A stretch of DNA of 64,000 nt from Rudanella lutea DSM 19387 (GCF_000383955.1 NZ_KB913013.1:5813844-5877843); one strand, 5' to 3'. Positions 52,332-61,435 are shown, counted from the stretch's first letter. Numbers and translations: made by a program. Notes: generated by a model from the letters alone, not told the origin.

Positions 52332-52601
52332 TTATCCTCTTATTGGGATGTCAGAGCATAGCCGCCCCTTTCCACAAACCTAAATGATTTGAATAATTTA
52401 AGAGGTTGATAATGGCCAGTATTATGGCATATTACAAGATTACAATATCAATCTTTTGATATACTATAATTATAAATGTCATCTTATACAATAGATCATG
52501 TAGCGTTAATCTCTAAAAATTATTGATAAACGAAGTTTAACACGGTTATTACGCAATATTGGCTCTTCTTTGCAGCACCGTTACCTTTTACTTTCTCCCT
52601 A

Positions 52602-53045
52602 ATGCCAACGGATGCGCCACCTGCCAAGCGTAAATTGATCGACTTTGTCAACTCGTATAAACACTTGCTGACCTGCGTAGATACGTACCTACAGCAGGAT
52701 TTGAACCATCCGGAAGTAGCCGCTTTTCTGGGAATCAGCCTGACAAACTATTATACGAAACGGCGGGGTGAATTACGATTTACCTATAACGATGTGCAAA
52801 AGATACTGGAGCGGTATGGCACCCCGGAAGAAATAGCTCAGTATAAAACATTTATTGAAGTTCGGGACAATATATTCAACTGTCTGCGCGAGTCACCTAT
52901 TTCGTTAGCCCAATACCGGCGTATTCTGGGGCTGCAACATTATCGGGAATTGGCCCGCCGACGTGACCATCCTGATTCATGGAAGGTCGAAGATTTGGAA
53001 ACTGTAGGACTCTATATGGAGTCGTTAGCCTACTGCATACCCTGA
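52602..53045 (+). CDS. probable helix-turn-helix regulator
   Basis: 147 residues. Two segments resemble Xre-type helix-turn-helix units: VAAFLGISLTNYYTKRRGEL (about 45-64) and a similar but weaker AQYRRILGLQHYRELARRRD (about 108-127), so the protein may contain a tandem duplication. It stands alone between ardC and the second mobilization module. It may control that module, but direct evidence is lacking. No known family was recognised. Confidence 0.55.
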   Translation: MPTDAPPAKRKLIDFVNSYKHLLTCVDTYLQQDLNHPEVAAFLGISLTNYYTKRRGELRFTYNDVQKILERYGTPEEIAQYKTFIEVRDNIFNCLRESPISLAQYRRILGLQHYRELARRRDHPDSWKVEDLETVGLYMESLAYCIP

Positions 53046-53222
53046 CCGACTCATATCAGACCTATCCTGTTTCCTCACTTTTTCTATCTACGTTTTTAGT
53101 TTAATTTTGTTAGTCTATTTATTCGGTAGAAAAAGTTTTAATGTGCCCTGATTTGTCGATAGCAAGATAGGACATAACAACTCGCTGAATTAGAGATAAT
53201 TGCGATGTAAATATGTACTTGA

Positions 53223-53286
53223 AAGTGTACAGCATATTTTCAATGTGTTGCAAATCAGGACGTTCTGATTTGTAATCTGTACACTT
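53223..53286. other. nested inverted repeats before the second mobilization module (candidate oriT)
   Basis: The outer arms AAGTGTACAG (53223-53232) and CTGTACACTT (53277-53286) enclose the inner arms CAAATCAG (53251-53258) and CTGATTTG (53265-53272). A third CTGATTTG lies at 53148. There is no gene in 53046-53311. The place just before the BfmA-like gene fits an oriT; an operator is the alternative. Confidence 0.5.
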
Positions 53287-53311
53287 CATTGTGTAAGTAT
53301 TTGATTTTGAG

Positions 53312-53854
53312 ATGGAGCGTGAGACAGTGAAAATTGATGCGGACGTAGCCCAACGTGCTCGTGAACAAGTGAAGAAAATCAACCAACGGCTTGCCCGAAA
53401 GAAAGGCGCATCAAAACCATCTAAAGTGACCCTCGGTGAGTTCCTTAGTAAAGCCATTGACCATTACATTGAGCTTGGTTACGACCCCTCCCGCGACGAA
53501 GACAAGAACCCGTTGAAGGAAACCGTTGTGCGGACTACCGACCGGATTATCACCTACCTGCAAAGCCACGAAAAGTGGTACATGGAACCTGTGAAGCTGC
53601 ACCTTCAGCGGGTTGATGCACGTTTAGAACAGCAGGATACTTTTGGCCCCAGTGGATCAGCGGAGTCAACAGCTGATCTTCAATTTATCAAAGAGATGAG
53701 TCTGTTTTCTTACCTGACCAGCGACCTCGTCCTGAATTTGCTATTTCACCAATACCGTGACAACCCTGACGCGCTTGCTGAAATTCAGGAGTGGGCAGGC
53801 CAACGCTACAAAGCTCGCTATGATGAGCTTATGGAGAAATACGAGCAAGGTTGA
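53312..53854 (+). CDS. BfmA/BtgA-like mobilization protein
   Basis: 180 residues. A basic N-terminus (VKIDADVAQRAREQVKKINQ) and the segment VTLGEFLSKAIDHYIELG form a ribbon-helix-helix-like DNA-binding unit, followed by helices. The size and order (DNA-binding protein, then relaxase) are those of the Bacteroides bfmA-bfmB and btgA-btgB pairs. It probably binds oriT and recruits the relaxase. Confidence 0.78.
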   Translation: MERETVKIDADVAQRAREQVKKINQRLARKKGASKPSKVTLGEFLSKAIDHYIELGYDPSRDEDKNPLKETVVRTTDRIITYLQSHEKWYMEPVKLHLQRVDARLEQQDTFGPSGSAESTADLQFIKEMSLFSYLTSDLVLNLLFHQYRDNPDALAEIQEWAGQRYKARYDELMEKYEQG

Positions 53855-53857
53855 GAT

Positions 53858-53900
53858 ATTGTTATTGTAAAATATAGGAATACTGAAATTTTGCAATAGT
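53858..53900. repeat. AT repeat, copy 2
   Basis: TTATTGTAAAATATAGGAAT, then ACTGAAATTTTGCAATAG. The ends ATTGTAAAAT and ATTTTGCAAT form a 9-of-10 inverted repeat, and TTTCAGTATT of copy 1 occurs here in reverse. It lies 30 bp before the relaxase start. Confidence 0.45.
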
Positions 53901-53930
53901 AGTATGTGGAAATTTTGTAAGCATATATAA

Positions 53931-55121
53931 ATGATTGTTCGTATTCTACCCGCCAGTAAGGGTGGTATCTATTCCAACGTGGGTTCGTCGGGCTTTCTGG
54001 TTACGTACCTCGAACATGAAGCTCGTGAAACCGGGCAAACTGATCGGGCTATTTTCTTCGACCAAGGTCGGGAAGGTATCGGCCGAGAAGAGGTGCAGCA
54101 ACGTATTGACGAAAACGTCGTTGGGTTGCAGAAAGGCAAACCACACTTTCACTCGCTTGTCATCGCGCCAAGTCAAGATGAGTTACGACATTTGAACGAT
54201 GACCCGAACAAACTAATCGAGTACACGCGGCAAGTGATGGAAAACTATGCCGTCAACTTTGGCGGAAAACGACACAAGCCATTGACGAGTGACAACTTGG
54301 TATGGTACGCAACCATTCACAGGAGCCGCCACTATTCCGGCCTCGACGATGCGGTACAGACGGGAGAGGCACAACCCCGACAGCGAAAGGAGGGCGAACA
54401 AACTCACGTGCATGTTATCGTGTCGGCGCGTGACCGCAGTATGAGCCGGTCGTTGCACCCCGACGCAGGAAGCAGCCGCTTCAATTACAAGACCTGGCTT
54501 GCCAAAAACCAACATGATTTTGAGCGGACGTATGATTACAAAACTAAAATCAGCGAACAGCAGCACTGGGAACGGCTCGATAAGCAAATCGCCCGAATTG
54601 ACCGGGCAGGGCTTTCCCTCGACCGGGAACGGATACAACTCGTAGGTCAGCACCATGCCTACTCAGCCGATTTCTGGAAGGGCATGGGGCAGGTAGAACG
54701 GGAAGTCAGACAGGGGAAGGTATTCACAGCCAATCAAGCCTACGAGCGATTACAGGAGACCGTTGAACCGAAGCAAAAGATAAACAAGAGCAGGGTAGGA
54801 GGGGAGCAGGAACTACGTACCTACGAAGCACCCGGTCAAGGACGACCAAATCGAATTGACGAATCCACCCGCCCGGTACTACCAGCAGGAAACATACCTG
54901 CTATAGAAAAGGCAGAGGAAGTTGATAAGAATGTTACCCGACCCGAAGTCAGGACAACGCACGATAAAGCTGTGAGCAAGGCAAGCAGAAATGACAAACC
55001 GAGCCGGGTTGACTTAAGCCCGTTGCTGAAAGCACTTCGGTTTGAAAGTGTACCAGAAACCGGCGATCAGGCCCGTAACCAGGAAGATGATTACCGGCGA
55101 CGCATAAAACGCCGACGTTAG
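53931..55121 (+). CDS. BfmB/DUF5712-like relaxase
   Basis: 396 residues. The N-terminal 210 residues form the relaxase: an early GKPHFHSLVIAPS segment with an HxH pair and later GEQTHVHVIVSARD with the second HxH, the arrangement of DUF5712/BtgB-type mobilization proteins. The C-terminal third is charged, Gln/Arg-rich and probably disordered. It nicks oriT and leads the strand into the recipient. The start is the ATG at 53931, after the AT repeat. Confidence 0.82.
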   Translation: MIVRILPASKGGIYSNVGSSGFLVTYLEHEARETGQTDRAIFFDQGREGIGREEVQQRIDENVVGLQKGKPHFHSLVIAPSQDELRHLNDDPNKLIEYTRQVMENYAVNFGGKRHKPLTSDNLVWYATIHRSRHYSGLDDAVQTGEAQPRQRKEGEQTHVHVIVSARDRSMSRSLHPDAGSSRFNYKTWLAKNQHDFERTYDYKTKISEQQHWERLDKQIARIDRAGLSLDRERIQLVGQHHAYSADFWKGMGQVEREVRQGKVFTANQAYERLQETVEPKQKINKSRVGGEQELRTYEAPGQGRPNRIDESTRPVLPAGNIPAIEKAEEVDKNVTRPEVRTTHDKAVSKASRNDKPSRVDLSPLLKALRFESVPETGDQARNQEDDYRRRIKRRR

Positions 55122-55127
55122 GTAGTA

Positions 55128-55176
55128 TCATAATATCAAAATGTTGTTATGCTGCAATTGTAAAATGCTGCAATAG
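55128..55176. repeat. AT repeat, copy 3
   Basis: ATGCTGCAATTGTAAAATGC followed by TGCAATAGCAAC; GCTGCAAT occurs twice 17 bases apart. It shares AATTGTAAAAT with copies 1 and 2. It lies between the relaxase and coupling-protein genes. Confidence 0.42.
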
Positions 55177-55194
55177 CAACAAGGCCTACATATC

Positions 55195-57117
55195 ATGAAT
55201 CAGAATCGTAACGCTGTACTGCTACTGGCTACTGTGGCCGGTCTGTTGGCCGCAGGAGAATATTACCTGTTGTTGCACATAGCCCCGCAAGATGCCGGGT
55301 GGTACGTCAAATTGCTGAACCTCTATTCAAGGGGTGGCTGGCTGTTTCGGCTGTTGTTTGCCGCGCTGGTACCGCTGAGTTTTGCCTTGCCCGACGATAC
55401 CAAAAGCTTCGGCAGCGGCCGCCCGGCGGAACTGCGCCGAGATAAACGCCCCCCGTTAAAAGTGCAACTCGGTGTGCTGGCTGGGTACGTGGTGGGCGCG
55501 CTTTTATTGGCTGTAGCGCATCGCTTTCCGTACCAATTCGCTTACATGGTGCCAGTTGGAGCCGGACTAAGTAGCTTGTTTGGTATCGGTGTTGGCCAGT
55601 GGCTCTTACGGCCGCAGCCAAAACGCCCTATCGTAGAAGACAAGAAAGCGGGTGTCGCAAAAAAAGGATTTGAGTTCCGCACTACTACAGGAGGATACAT
55701 CAAAGTGCCGAATCCATTCCGGGGCGTTTTCATCACGGGTGGCCCCGGATCGGGCAAGTCGGAGTCTTTAGCTAAACCATTTATCCGGCAGGCCATCGAG
55801 CAGGACTATTGCGGCATCCTGTACGACGTAAAATTTCCTGAACTGACCAAGTACGCCTATCACTACCGGAAACAAAACCCTGATGCGACCTCGCGCTTCT
55901 GTGTGCTGAACTTTCAGGATATGAACCGGACGCACCGGCTTAATCCTATTGCGCCGGAAAACTTGTTAAGCATCACCTACGCCGAGGAATACGCGCTGGC
56001 TTTGCTGAAGAACCTTCAGGAAGAAATCATCGAGAAACAGGACTTCTGGTCACGTTCCTGCACGGCCGTGCTGACGGGCCTGATCTGGTACTTACGCAAG
56101 CACCACCCGGCTCAGTGTACCTTACCTCACGTCGTGACGCTGATCACGAAGATGCCCTACGACAAATTGATGACCCTCATCGGCAGCGACTCGGAATGTT
56201 TGAGTTACGTCATGAGTGTAATTACAGCTATTGGCAACAAGTCTGCCGATCAGCTATCGGGTGTGATCGGTACGTTACAGAACATACTGGCCAAGCTGGC
56301 CACGCCGGAGGTCTTCTGGGTGATGTCGGCCACCGACGAAGGTTTCAGTATGGACCTGAATAACCCCGAAAATCCGATCTTCCTTTGTCTGGGTGGTGAC
56401 CGCGAACTGATCGACGCTCTACGGCCGCTGCTGGGGCTATACACAACGGTAGCCGTAAAGCGGATGAACCGGCAGGGCAAGCACCATTCTATTCTGCTAT
56501 TGGACGAGGCCCCGACGATCTACATACCCAATTTTGAGCAAATACCGGCGACGGGTCGGAGTTCGCAAATTGCGACGGTGTATATGTGCCAGGACTTGTC
56601 GCAGGTACGTAAGTACTACGGCGAGAAAGAAAGCCAGATGATTCTGGGTACGTTGAGTAATCAGTTTTACGGAGCCGTTTCGAGTGCAGAGACGGCCAAG
56701 TACGTAAGCCAACTGATCGGTAAGCATGAGGTTATCACCCCGGAGGAAACCCGTGATAATAGCCCGGCATTCGACATCGGTAGTTTGTTCGACGCGAAGC
56801 ACCAGCCGCAGCGGAACCGCCGTACCATTGCCTACCGCAAGCAGGAACGCCCTATCGTCAACCCGGAGGACTTGCACGAGTTTGATAAAGGTGAGTTCAT
56901 TGGCTTCACCGTCGAGTCGAAGCAGGGCCGATTCTGGGGCCGTATTGCTCTGGAACCGGAGGTGCAGCCGGTCAAAAATCTGCCCAAGTTCTCGACACAG
57001 CACGACTTACAGACCAACATGGACAGCATTGTACTCGATTGCGCGACGATTTTGGGGTTGGAGGATACGGCGGTTGAGAAGCTGCTTTCCGCTGTCGGAA
57101 CTGTTGAGACTCCTTGA
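55195..57117 (+). CDS. type IV coupling protein 2 (MobC/VirD4-like)
   Basis: 640 residues. Membrane segments fall near residues 7-25, 45-62, 85-105 and 115-135. Walker A is GGPGSGKS (182-189), Walker B is in HSILLLDEAPTIYIP, and the segment ILGTLSNQFYGAVSSAETAK is the VirD4-type second-lobe region. It differs clearly from coupling protein 1 at 38 kb in length and N-terminus. It follows the BfmA/BfmB-like genes in the same direction, matching Bacteroides mobABC order. Confidence 0.88.
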   Translation: MNQNRNAVLLLATVAGLLAAGEYYLLLHIAPQDAGWYVKLLNLYSRGGWLFRLLFAALVPLSFALPDDTKSFGSGRPAELRRDKRPPLKVQLGVLAGYVVGALLLAVAHRFPYQFAYMVPVGAGLSSLFGIGVGQWLLRPQPKRPIVEDKKAGVAKKGFEFRTTTGGYIKVPNPFRGVFITGGPGSGKSESLAKPFIRQAIEQDYCGILYDVKFPELTKYAYHYRKQNPDATSRFCVLNFQDMNRTHRLNPIAPENLLSITYAEEYALALLKNLQEEIIEKQDFWSRSCTAVLTGLIWYLRKHHPAQCTLPHVVTLITKMPYDKLMTLIGSDSECLSYVMSVITAIGNKSADQLSGVIGTLQNILAKLATPEVFWVMSATDEGFSMDLNNPENPIFLCLGGDRELIDALRPLLGLYTTVAVKRMNRQGKHHSILLLDEAPTIYIPNFEQIPATGRSSQIATVYMCQDLSQVRKYYGEKESQMILGTLSNQFYGAVSSAETAKYVSQLIGKHEVITPEETRDNSPAFDIGSLFDAKHQPQRNRRTIAYRKQERPIVNPEDLHEFDKGEFIGFTVESKQGRFWGRIALEPEVQPVKNLPKFSTQHDLQTNMDSIVLDCATILGLEDTAVEKLLSAVGTVETP

Positions 57118-57346
57118 AAGACAATATTGTGTCTACATGGAGTAGATGTTTTCAATCAGACTTCTTGGCCTAGATTATAGAACAGTCAGTTTACTTTTTT
57201 CAGGCTCACAAGTGTGTATCTAATTTACTATTTTTAGCTGATAGAATCGCAGGGCCGTAATAAGTCATCATTCCTATTTGGAAAAATCGTCAAACATTGT
57301 GGCAAGCGGTTATAAATTTGAGACCGGTATCAGAAATCATCCATCC

Positions 57347-58678
57347 ATGAATGAGAAGCCTTTAAACACGGTAAAAAAGGGCGATGAATTTGAGAATTTA
57401 TCCGCGCATTTAATCGAAAAGGCACTCAATGACTACAAATTAGGGTTAATACCAAGTAATTGTCGGGTCTTTAAAAAGAAAGGGTATTACTCATCGCTCC
57501 GAAAAAGAAACATCATTTTTGACATAGCTATAGAAGTGTGGCCTGAGGGGTCAAAAAACTATGCTATTCTTAATTTAATCGAATGTAAAAATTACGCCAA
57601 GAAAGTCCCGGTTGACGATGTCGAGGAGTTTTATGCTAAAATCAGTCAGGTCGGTCACGTTAATGTGAAAGGTATTTTTATTACGAATAATGGCTTCCAG
57701 AAGGGGGCTTTTACCTTCGCTAAATCCGTTGGTATGATGCTGATAATAGTAAACGACTTAATTTCCCTCAACATCATCTTACACAAAGCAAATCGCCAAC
57801 GGCAAATAGAAGAAGAGTATTCTTACAACGTCTCTGGAATTGAAAACGAAGATCCTATTATTCAACAAATGATCTTTCGTAAAATCCAGCGAAAGATTGA
57901 CAAAGAATTATTAAGCATATTCGTTTATCAAGTAATTGCAAATTCGTATAGGCGACAGGAAATTGATGTTCCAATTTTGTCCGCTGAAGAAATTGATGAG
58001 TTTACATCTTCAATTCTAATGGCTTATAATCCCGATGTAGTCAACGGAGAACGAAGGCTTGATTGGGAAAAATTTGGGATATTTCTTTCGCAGGTGTATG
58101 AGCTAACAATTTCGTTCGATTCGATGGATGGATTCGACTGTCGTGGTCATAGAATTATTAGTCACTGTTCGTTTTTGACTAAGACCATTGAAGTTGATAA
58201 GACTTTGGAAAATACCAATCGAGCTCCCTTTCTTCTTGCTCACGAGTTGGGTCATTTCTTTTTACACAACCGAATTGCCCTCAACCAACGTGAATACGAA
58301 TCATTCAGTGACTCAGCTTATAATTTGAGTATCAATCGCCATGAGTTGAATAATCCAAGGACGTGGCTTGAATGGCAGGCGAATCAGTTCGCAGCCAGTC
58401 TATTGCTACCACGTAAGTCAATTTTATATCGTCTGGGTATAGAGCAATATAAGCAGGGGCTTCAAATTGGGAAGCCCATTTATCTGGACGATCAGTTGGA
58501 TAACCGAATCGCCTTCAATACAATTATTGCTAACCTGGCCAGATTTTATTTCACGACAAAGACAAGCATTATTTATCGCCTTAATGCTCTGGATATGATA
58601 AAGATCAATTCTCGGTTGAAATCAGTAGGCCAACTCATTCGGGAAATTTATCCTGATCTACTACAAGAACCCTGGTGA
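57347..58678 (+). CDS. Mrr-like nuclease fused to ImmA/IrrE-type metallopeptidase
   Basis: 443 residues from the ATG at 57347 (an upstream TTG at 57278 would add 23 residues). N-terminal domain: an Mrr/PD-(D/E)XK fold with D59 (IIFDIAIEVW) and E79-C-K81 (NLIECKNYAKK), then VNVKGIFITNNGFQKGA, typical of type IV restriction nucleases. C-terminal domain: H299-E-L-G-H303 (LAHELGHFFLH) and EWQANQFAASLLLP, the ImmA/IrrE (DUF955) signature. IrrE-type proteases cut repressors in response to damage or phage, so this looks like a nuclease carrying its own protease switch. The gene is AT-rich compared with the plasmid backbone and is followed 12 bp later by a second nuclease-like gene. Function is inferred. 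Confidence 0.82.
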   Translation: MNEKPLNTVKKGDEFENLSAHLIEKALNDYKLGLIPSNCRVFKKKGYYSSLRKRNIIFDIAIEVWPEGSKNYAILNLIECKNYAKKVPVDDVEEFYAKISQVGHVNVKGIFITNNGFQKGAFTFAKSVGMMLIIVNDLISLNIILHKANRQRQIEEEYSYNVSGIENEDPIIQQMIFRKIQRKIDKELLSIFVYQVIANSYRRQEIDVPILSAEEIDEFTSSILMAYNPDVVNGERRLDWEKFGIFLSQVYELTISFDSMDGFDCRGHRIISHCSFLTKTIEVDKTLENTNRAPFLLAHELGHFFLHNRIALNQREYESFSDSAYNLSINRHELNNPRTWLEWQANQFAASLLLPRKSILYRLGIEQYKQGLQIGKPIYLDDQLDNRIAFNTIIANLARFYFTTKTSIIYRLNALDMIKINSRLKSVGQLIREIYPDLLQEPW

Positions 58679-58690
58679 TTTATCGTACAG

Positions 58691-59383
58691 ATGAAAAATG
58701 TTCAGTTCACTATACCTTCAGTCTTGGATTGCGAAACAGGAGAAGAAGTGTTTGCCAGTGCGTTCTTCAAACAAGATGAAGTGGTTATTTTCGAGGTACG
58801 CAGACAATTAGAAGATGCCATCCGTAACCGGTGCGACCCTAAGTTTAAGTGCTATTACTGCAATCAGCTTATTAAAATTCGAGGGAAAACCGAAAACGAA
58901 ACAAAGCTGAAGCGAATGCACTTTGCCCACCAACGGGATAGTGAGGATTGTCCAATCAAAACGAGCCAGCACTTGACAACTCACCAAGTGCTGGCTGTCA
59001 AATACAACGGACAGAAAGAAAGCGAATTACATCGCCGTACAAAAGAGTTAGTAGCAACCTCGCTGGAACAAAACCGACTTACAGGGAAGGGTGTGTCAAA
59101 GGTGGCTATGGAATCCGTTAAGCGAGATACCTCGGGAATGATGACTTGGCGTAAACCCGATGTCAGCGCGGTTTACAAATCGTATTCGGTTGTATTTGAG
59201 ATTCAACTTTCGACAACTTTCTTGAGTGTGATCGCAGATCGTGAACACTTTTACCAACAAAATCAAACATATATCATCTGGCTTTTCAAGTCCTTCTCTG
59301 ATGACTTTGACAAGCAGCGATTTACTGAAAAAGACGTTTTTTATGGTAATAATCAGAATGCTTTTGTTTTCGACGGAGGGTAG
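58691..59383 (+). CDS. CoiA/DUF6035-like nuclease, probably truncated at the C-terminus
   Basis: 230 residues. A zinc-finger-like part (C54-x2-C57, then MHFAH with H77 and H80, and C87) is followed by a PD-(D/E)XK-type core: E112 in the preceding helix, D157 (RKPDVSAVY) and E170-I-Q172 (VVFEIQLST). This is the order of competence protein CoiA-like and DUF6035 proteins, which are usually longer. The chain stops at NAFVFDGG, exactly where the next transposon seems to begin (about 59377), so the last part is probably missing. It is probably in one operon with the nuclease-protease fusion. The catalytic core is retained. Confidence 0.7.
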   Translation: MKNVQFTIPSVLDCETGEEVFASAFFKQDEVVIFEVRRQLEDAIRNRCDPKFKCYYCNQLIKIRGKTENETKLKRMHFAHQRDSEDCPIKTSQHLTTHQVLAVKYNGQKESELHRRTKELVATSLEQNRLTGKGVSKVAMESVKRDTSGMMTWRKPDVSAVYKSYSVVFEIQLSTTFLSVIADREHFYQQNQTYIIWLFKSFSDDFDKQRFTEKDVFYGNNQNAFVFDGG

Positions 59384-59456
59384 TTTTGCCGTTTTGTACA
59401 AAAACCGTCACTTGACCAGTAGCCGATTTAGTGACTGCCCGCTGGCTGGAGTACAC

Positions 59457-60773
59457 TCAGCGTTCGTCACGGATGGGTTGAGTGCCGGTGAAGTTAACCC
59501 AGAAGTGGTGGAGACGCGCGTCAAAGGTGTAGTGAATCGACCAGCCGTAGCGTTCGCAAACCTGCCGGGCAATGGCCAGTCCCAGCCCGCTACCGACCTG
59601 CTCGGCACTCACGCGGGCGAACCGCTCAAACAGGCCACTGGCTTGCAGGGCCGTCGTCCCCGGATTCGCTACCCGTAGCTCACCGGCTTGTAGCCTCACC
59701 AGCACCTCCCCACCGGGGGGCGTATACCGCAGCGCGTTGACCAGCAGGTTAGTCAGCAGCACCTCCAGCAAGGCTTTGTTGGCCCTTACCCAAACGGGCT
59801 GCGTCAACTCGGTACGTAGGCGGAGTGCCCGCTGGTCGGCATGGTCAGTGAGCAGGTCGAGGCTCTGCCCCAGCACGCCCCCCACCTCTAAGGCTTCTTC
59901 GTCGGCGTAACCGCCGTGTTCCAGCCGCGACAGCAACAGCAAATGACGGTTCAGCCGGCTGATGCGGGTCAGGGACCGGTAGGCCGCTTCAATAAGCTGG
60001 TAATGCGCTTCGGTGAGACCCTCCTGCTGTAACAGTAGGTCCAGTTTGTTGGTGGCGATGGCTAGGGGTGTCTGCAACTCGTGCGACGCATTCTGAATAA
60101 ACTCCCGCTGCGAGCGATACACGGCGATGCTGTGCTCGATGAGCTGCGTCAGGGCCTGGTTCAGTTCCGCAAACTCCGCCGTATCCGACGGGGAAAAGGC
60201 AATGGGCGTTTGCCGGTCTAAATTAAACGCCTGAAGCTGGGCCAGCGTCTGGCGAAAGGGTTGCCAGAGCCGCACCGATAGCCGCCGGGTCAGCAGCAGC
60301 AGGCCCACGACCAGCAGGCCAAAAAAAGCCACCGTCACCAGCGCGATGGCCAGCACCGTTTCTTCGGTTTCTTCGACGTTGGTCTCCACCGTGAGCCGGT
60401 AGAGCTGGTTCCCCACTCGCAGGGTCCGACGCAAGCCCCGGTAGCGGTTCTCGTCGGGGTAGCTGACGTAGGGGTTTTGCCGCCGGATCGTGTAGGTGCT
60501 GTCGGAGGGAAGCACCGGCCCCCGGTAGGCTTCCAGGGTCGTGCCGGGTTGGTTGGGATAGTGGCGGGGGTCGATGGACCGGCCTGCCTCCGGTTCGCCG
60601 TTCAGCTCGTGCTGGGTACGGTCGGCCAGCAGCCGGTTGTGTTCGTCGAGTTCGCGCAGCCAGATACCATCCACTAAGAAATAGTACACGGGAATGCTCG
60701 CCCCCAGCACCAGCAGCGCGTACAGCACGAAGGGGCGCAGGGTCCGGCGTAGCAGGGGCGTTAGCTTTCCCAT
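59457..60773 (-). CDS. sensor histidine kinase
   Basis: 438 residues from the ATG at 60773, which overlaps the response-regulator stop by 13 bases. It has two membrane helices (about 15-37 and 140-163) with a periplasmic sensor domain between, then the phosphoacceptor H231 in QNASHELQTPLA and ATP-binding boxes (NLLVNALRYTPPGGEV as N box, GSGLGLAIARQ as G2). It is part of an OmpR-type two-component pair. The signal is unknown; transposon-borne pairs of this type often respond to metals or envelope stress. Confidence 0.9.
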   Translation of the reverse strand: MGKLTPLLRRTLRPFVLYALLVLGASIPVYYFLVDGIWLRELDEHNRLLADRTQHELNGEPEAGRSIDPRHYPNQPGTTLEAYRGPVLPSDSTYTIRRQNPYVSYPDENRYRGLRRTLRVGNQLYRLTVETNVEETEETVLAIALVTVAFFGLLVVGLLLLTRRLSVRLWQPFRQTLAQLQAFNLDRQTPIAFSPSDTAEFAELNQALTQLIEHSIAVYRSQREFIQNASHELQTPLAIATNKLDLLLQQEGLTEAHYQLIEAAYRSLTRISRLNRHLLLLSRLEHGGYADEEALEVGGVLGQSLDLLTDHADQRALRLRTELTQPVWVRANKALLEVLLTNLLVNALRYTPPGGEVLVRLQAGELRVANPGTTALQASGLFERFARVSAEQVGSGLGLAIARQVCERYGWSIHYTFDARLHHFWVNFTGTQPIRDER

Positions 60774-61435
60774 TTGTAGCCCGTTCCGTAAAGCGTTTTC
60801 AGATAGGGCCGACAACCGGCGGCCTGTAGCTTCTTCTTGAGGTTCTTGATGTGGGCGTACACAAAATCGTGGCTGTCGAGTAGGTCGGCCCAGTCGCCCG
60901 ACAGGTGCTCGGCCAGGGTGCTTTTGGAAATGACCCGGTTTTTATTGCCCACTAAATACAACAGCAGATCATACTCGGTTTTGGTTAGTGCCAGCGGCTG
61001 GCCGTGCACCCGCACGGTTTTGGCCAGCAGGTCCAGTTCCAATTCGTGCTGACTAACCAAGTTGGCTGCTCCAAACTGCCGCCGTCGGATCAGCGAGTGT
61101 ACCCGAGCGGCCAGTTCAGCCAAATGAAAGGGTTTGGTCAGGTAGTCATCGGCTCCGATTTGCAGCCCCCGTATTTTATCATCGAGCGACCCATTGGCCG
61201 AGATAATGATAACGCCGTCGCTCTTGCCCTGTGCTTTCAGTTCCTCCAGCAGCCGCAGGCCACTGCCATCGGGCAGCATCAGATCCAGCAGGATGCAGTC
61301 GTAGGCATGACCCTCGATTTTATCGACGGCCTGCCGGTAGGTAGCGGCCCGTTCGCAACCATAGCCCTGGGCCGTCAGATACTCGGCGATGCTGCTGGCC
61401 AACTCCGGTTCGTCTTCGATGAGCAATAGTTTCAT
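60761..61435 (-). CDS. OmpR/PhoB-family response regulator
   Basis: 224 residues. The receiver domain has the acidic pair in IEDEPE, the phosphorylated D51 (LLDLMLPDG) and the conserved Lys in LTKPFH; the C-terminal half is a winged helix (LTKTEYDLLLYLVGNKNRVIS, HIKNLKKKL and TLYGTGYKW). It is encoded first, with the kinase overlapping its end. It diverges from the outer-membrane protein gene, which starts 147 bp away and is a likely target. Confidence 0.92.
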   Translation of the reverse strand: MKLLLIEDEPELASSIAEYLTAQGYGCERAATYRQAVDKIEGHAYDCILLDLMLPDGSGLRLLEELKAQGKSDGVIIISANGSLDDKIRGLQIGADDYLTKPFHLAELAARVHSLIRRRQFGAANLVSQHELELDLLAKTVRVHGQPLALTKTEYDLLLYLVGNKNRVISKSTLAEHLSGDWADLLDSHDFVYAHIKNLKKKLQAAGCRPYLKTLYGTGYKWES

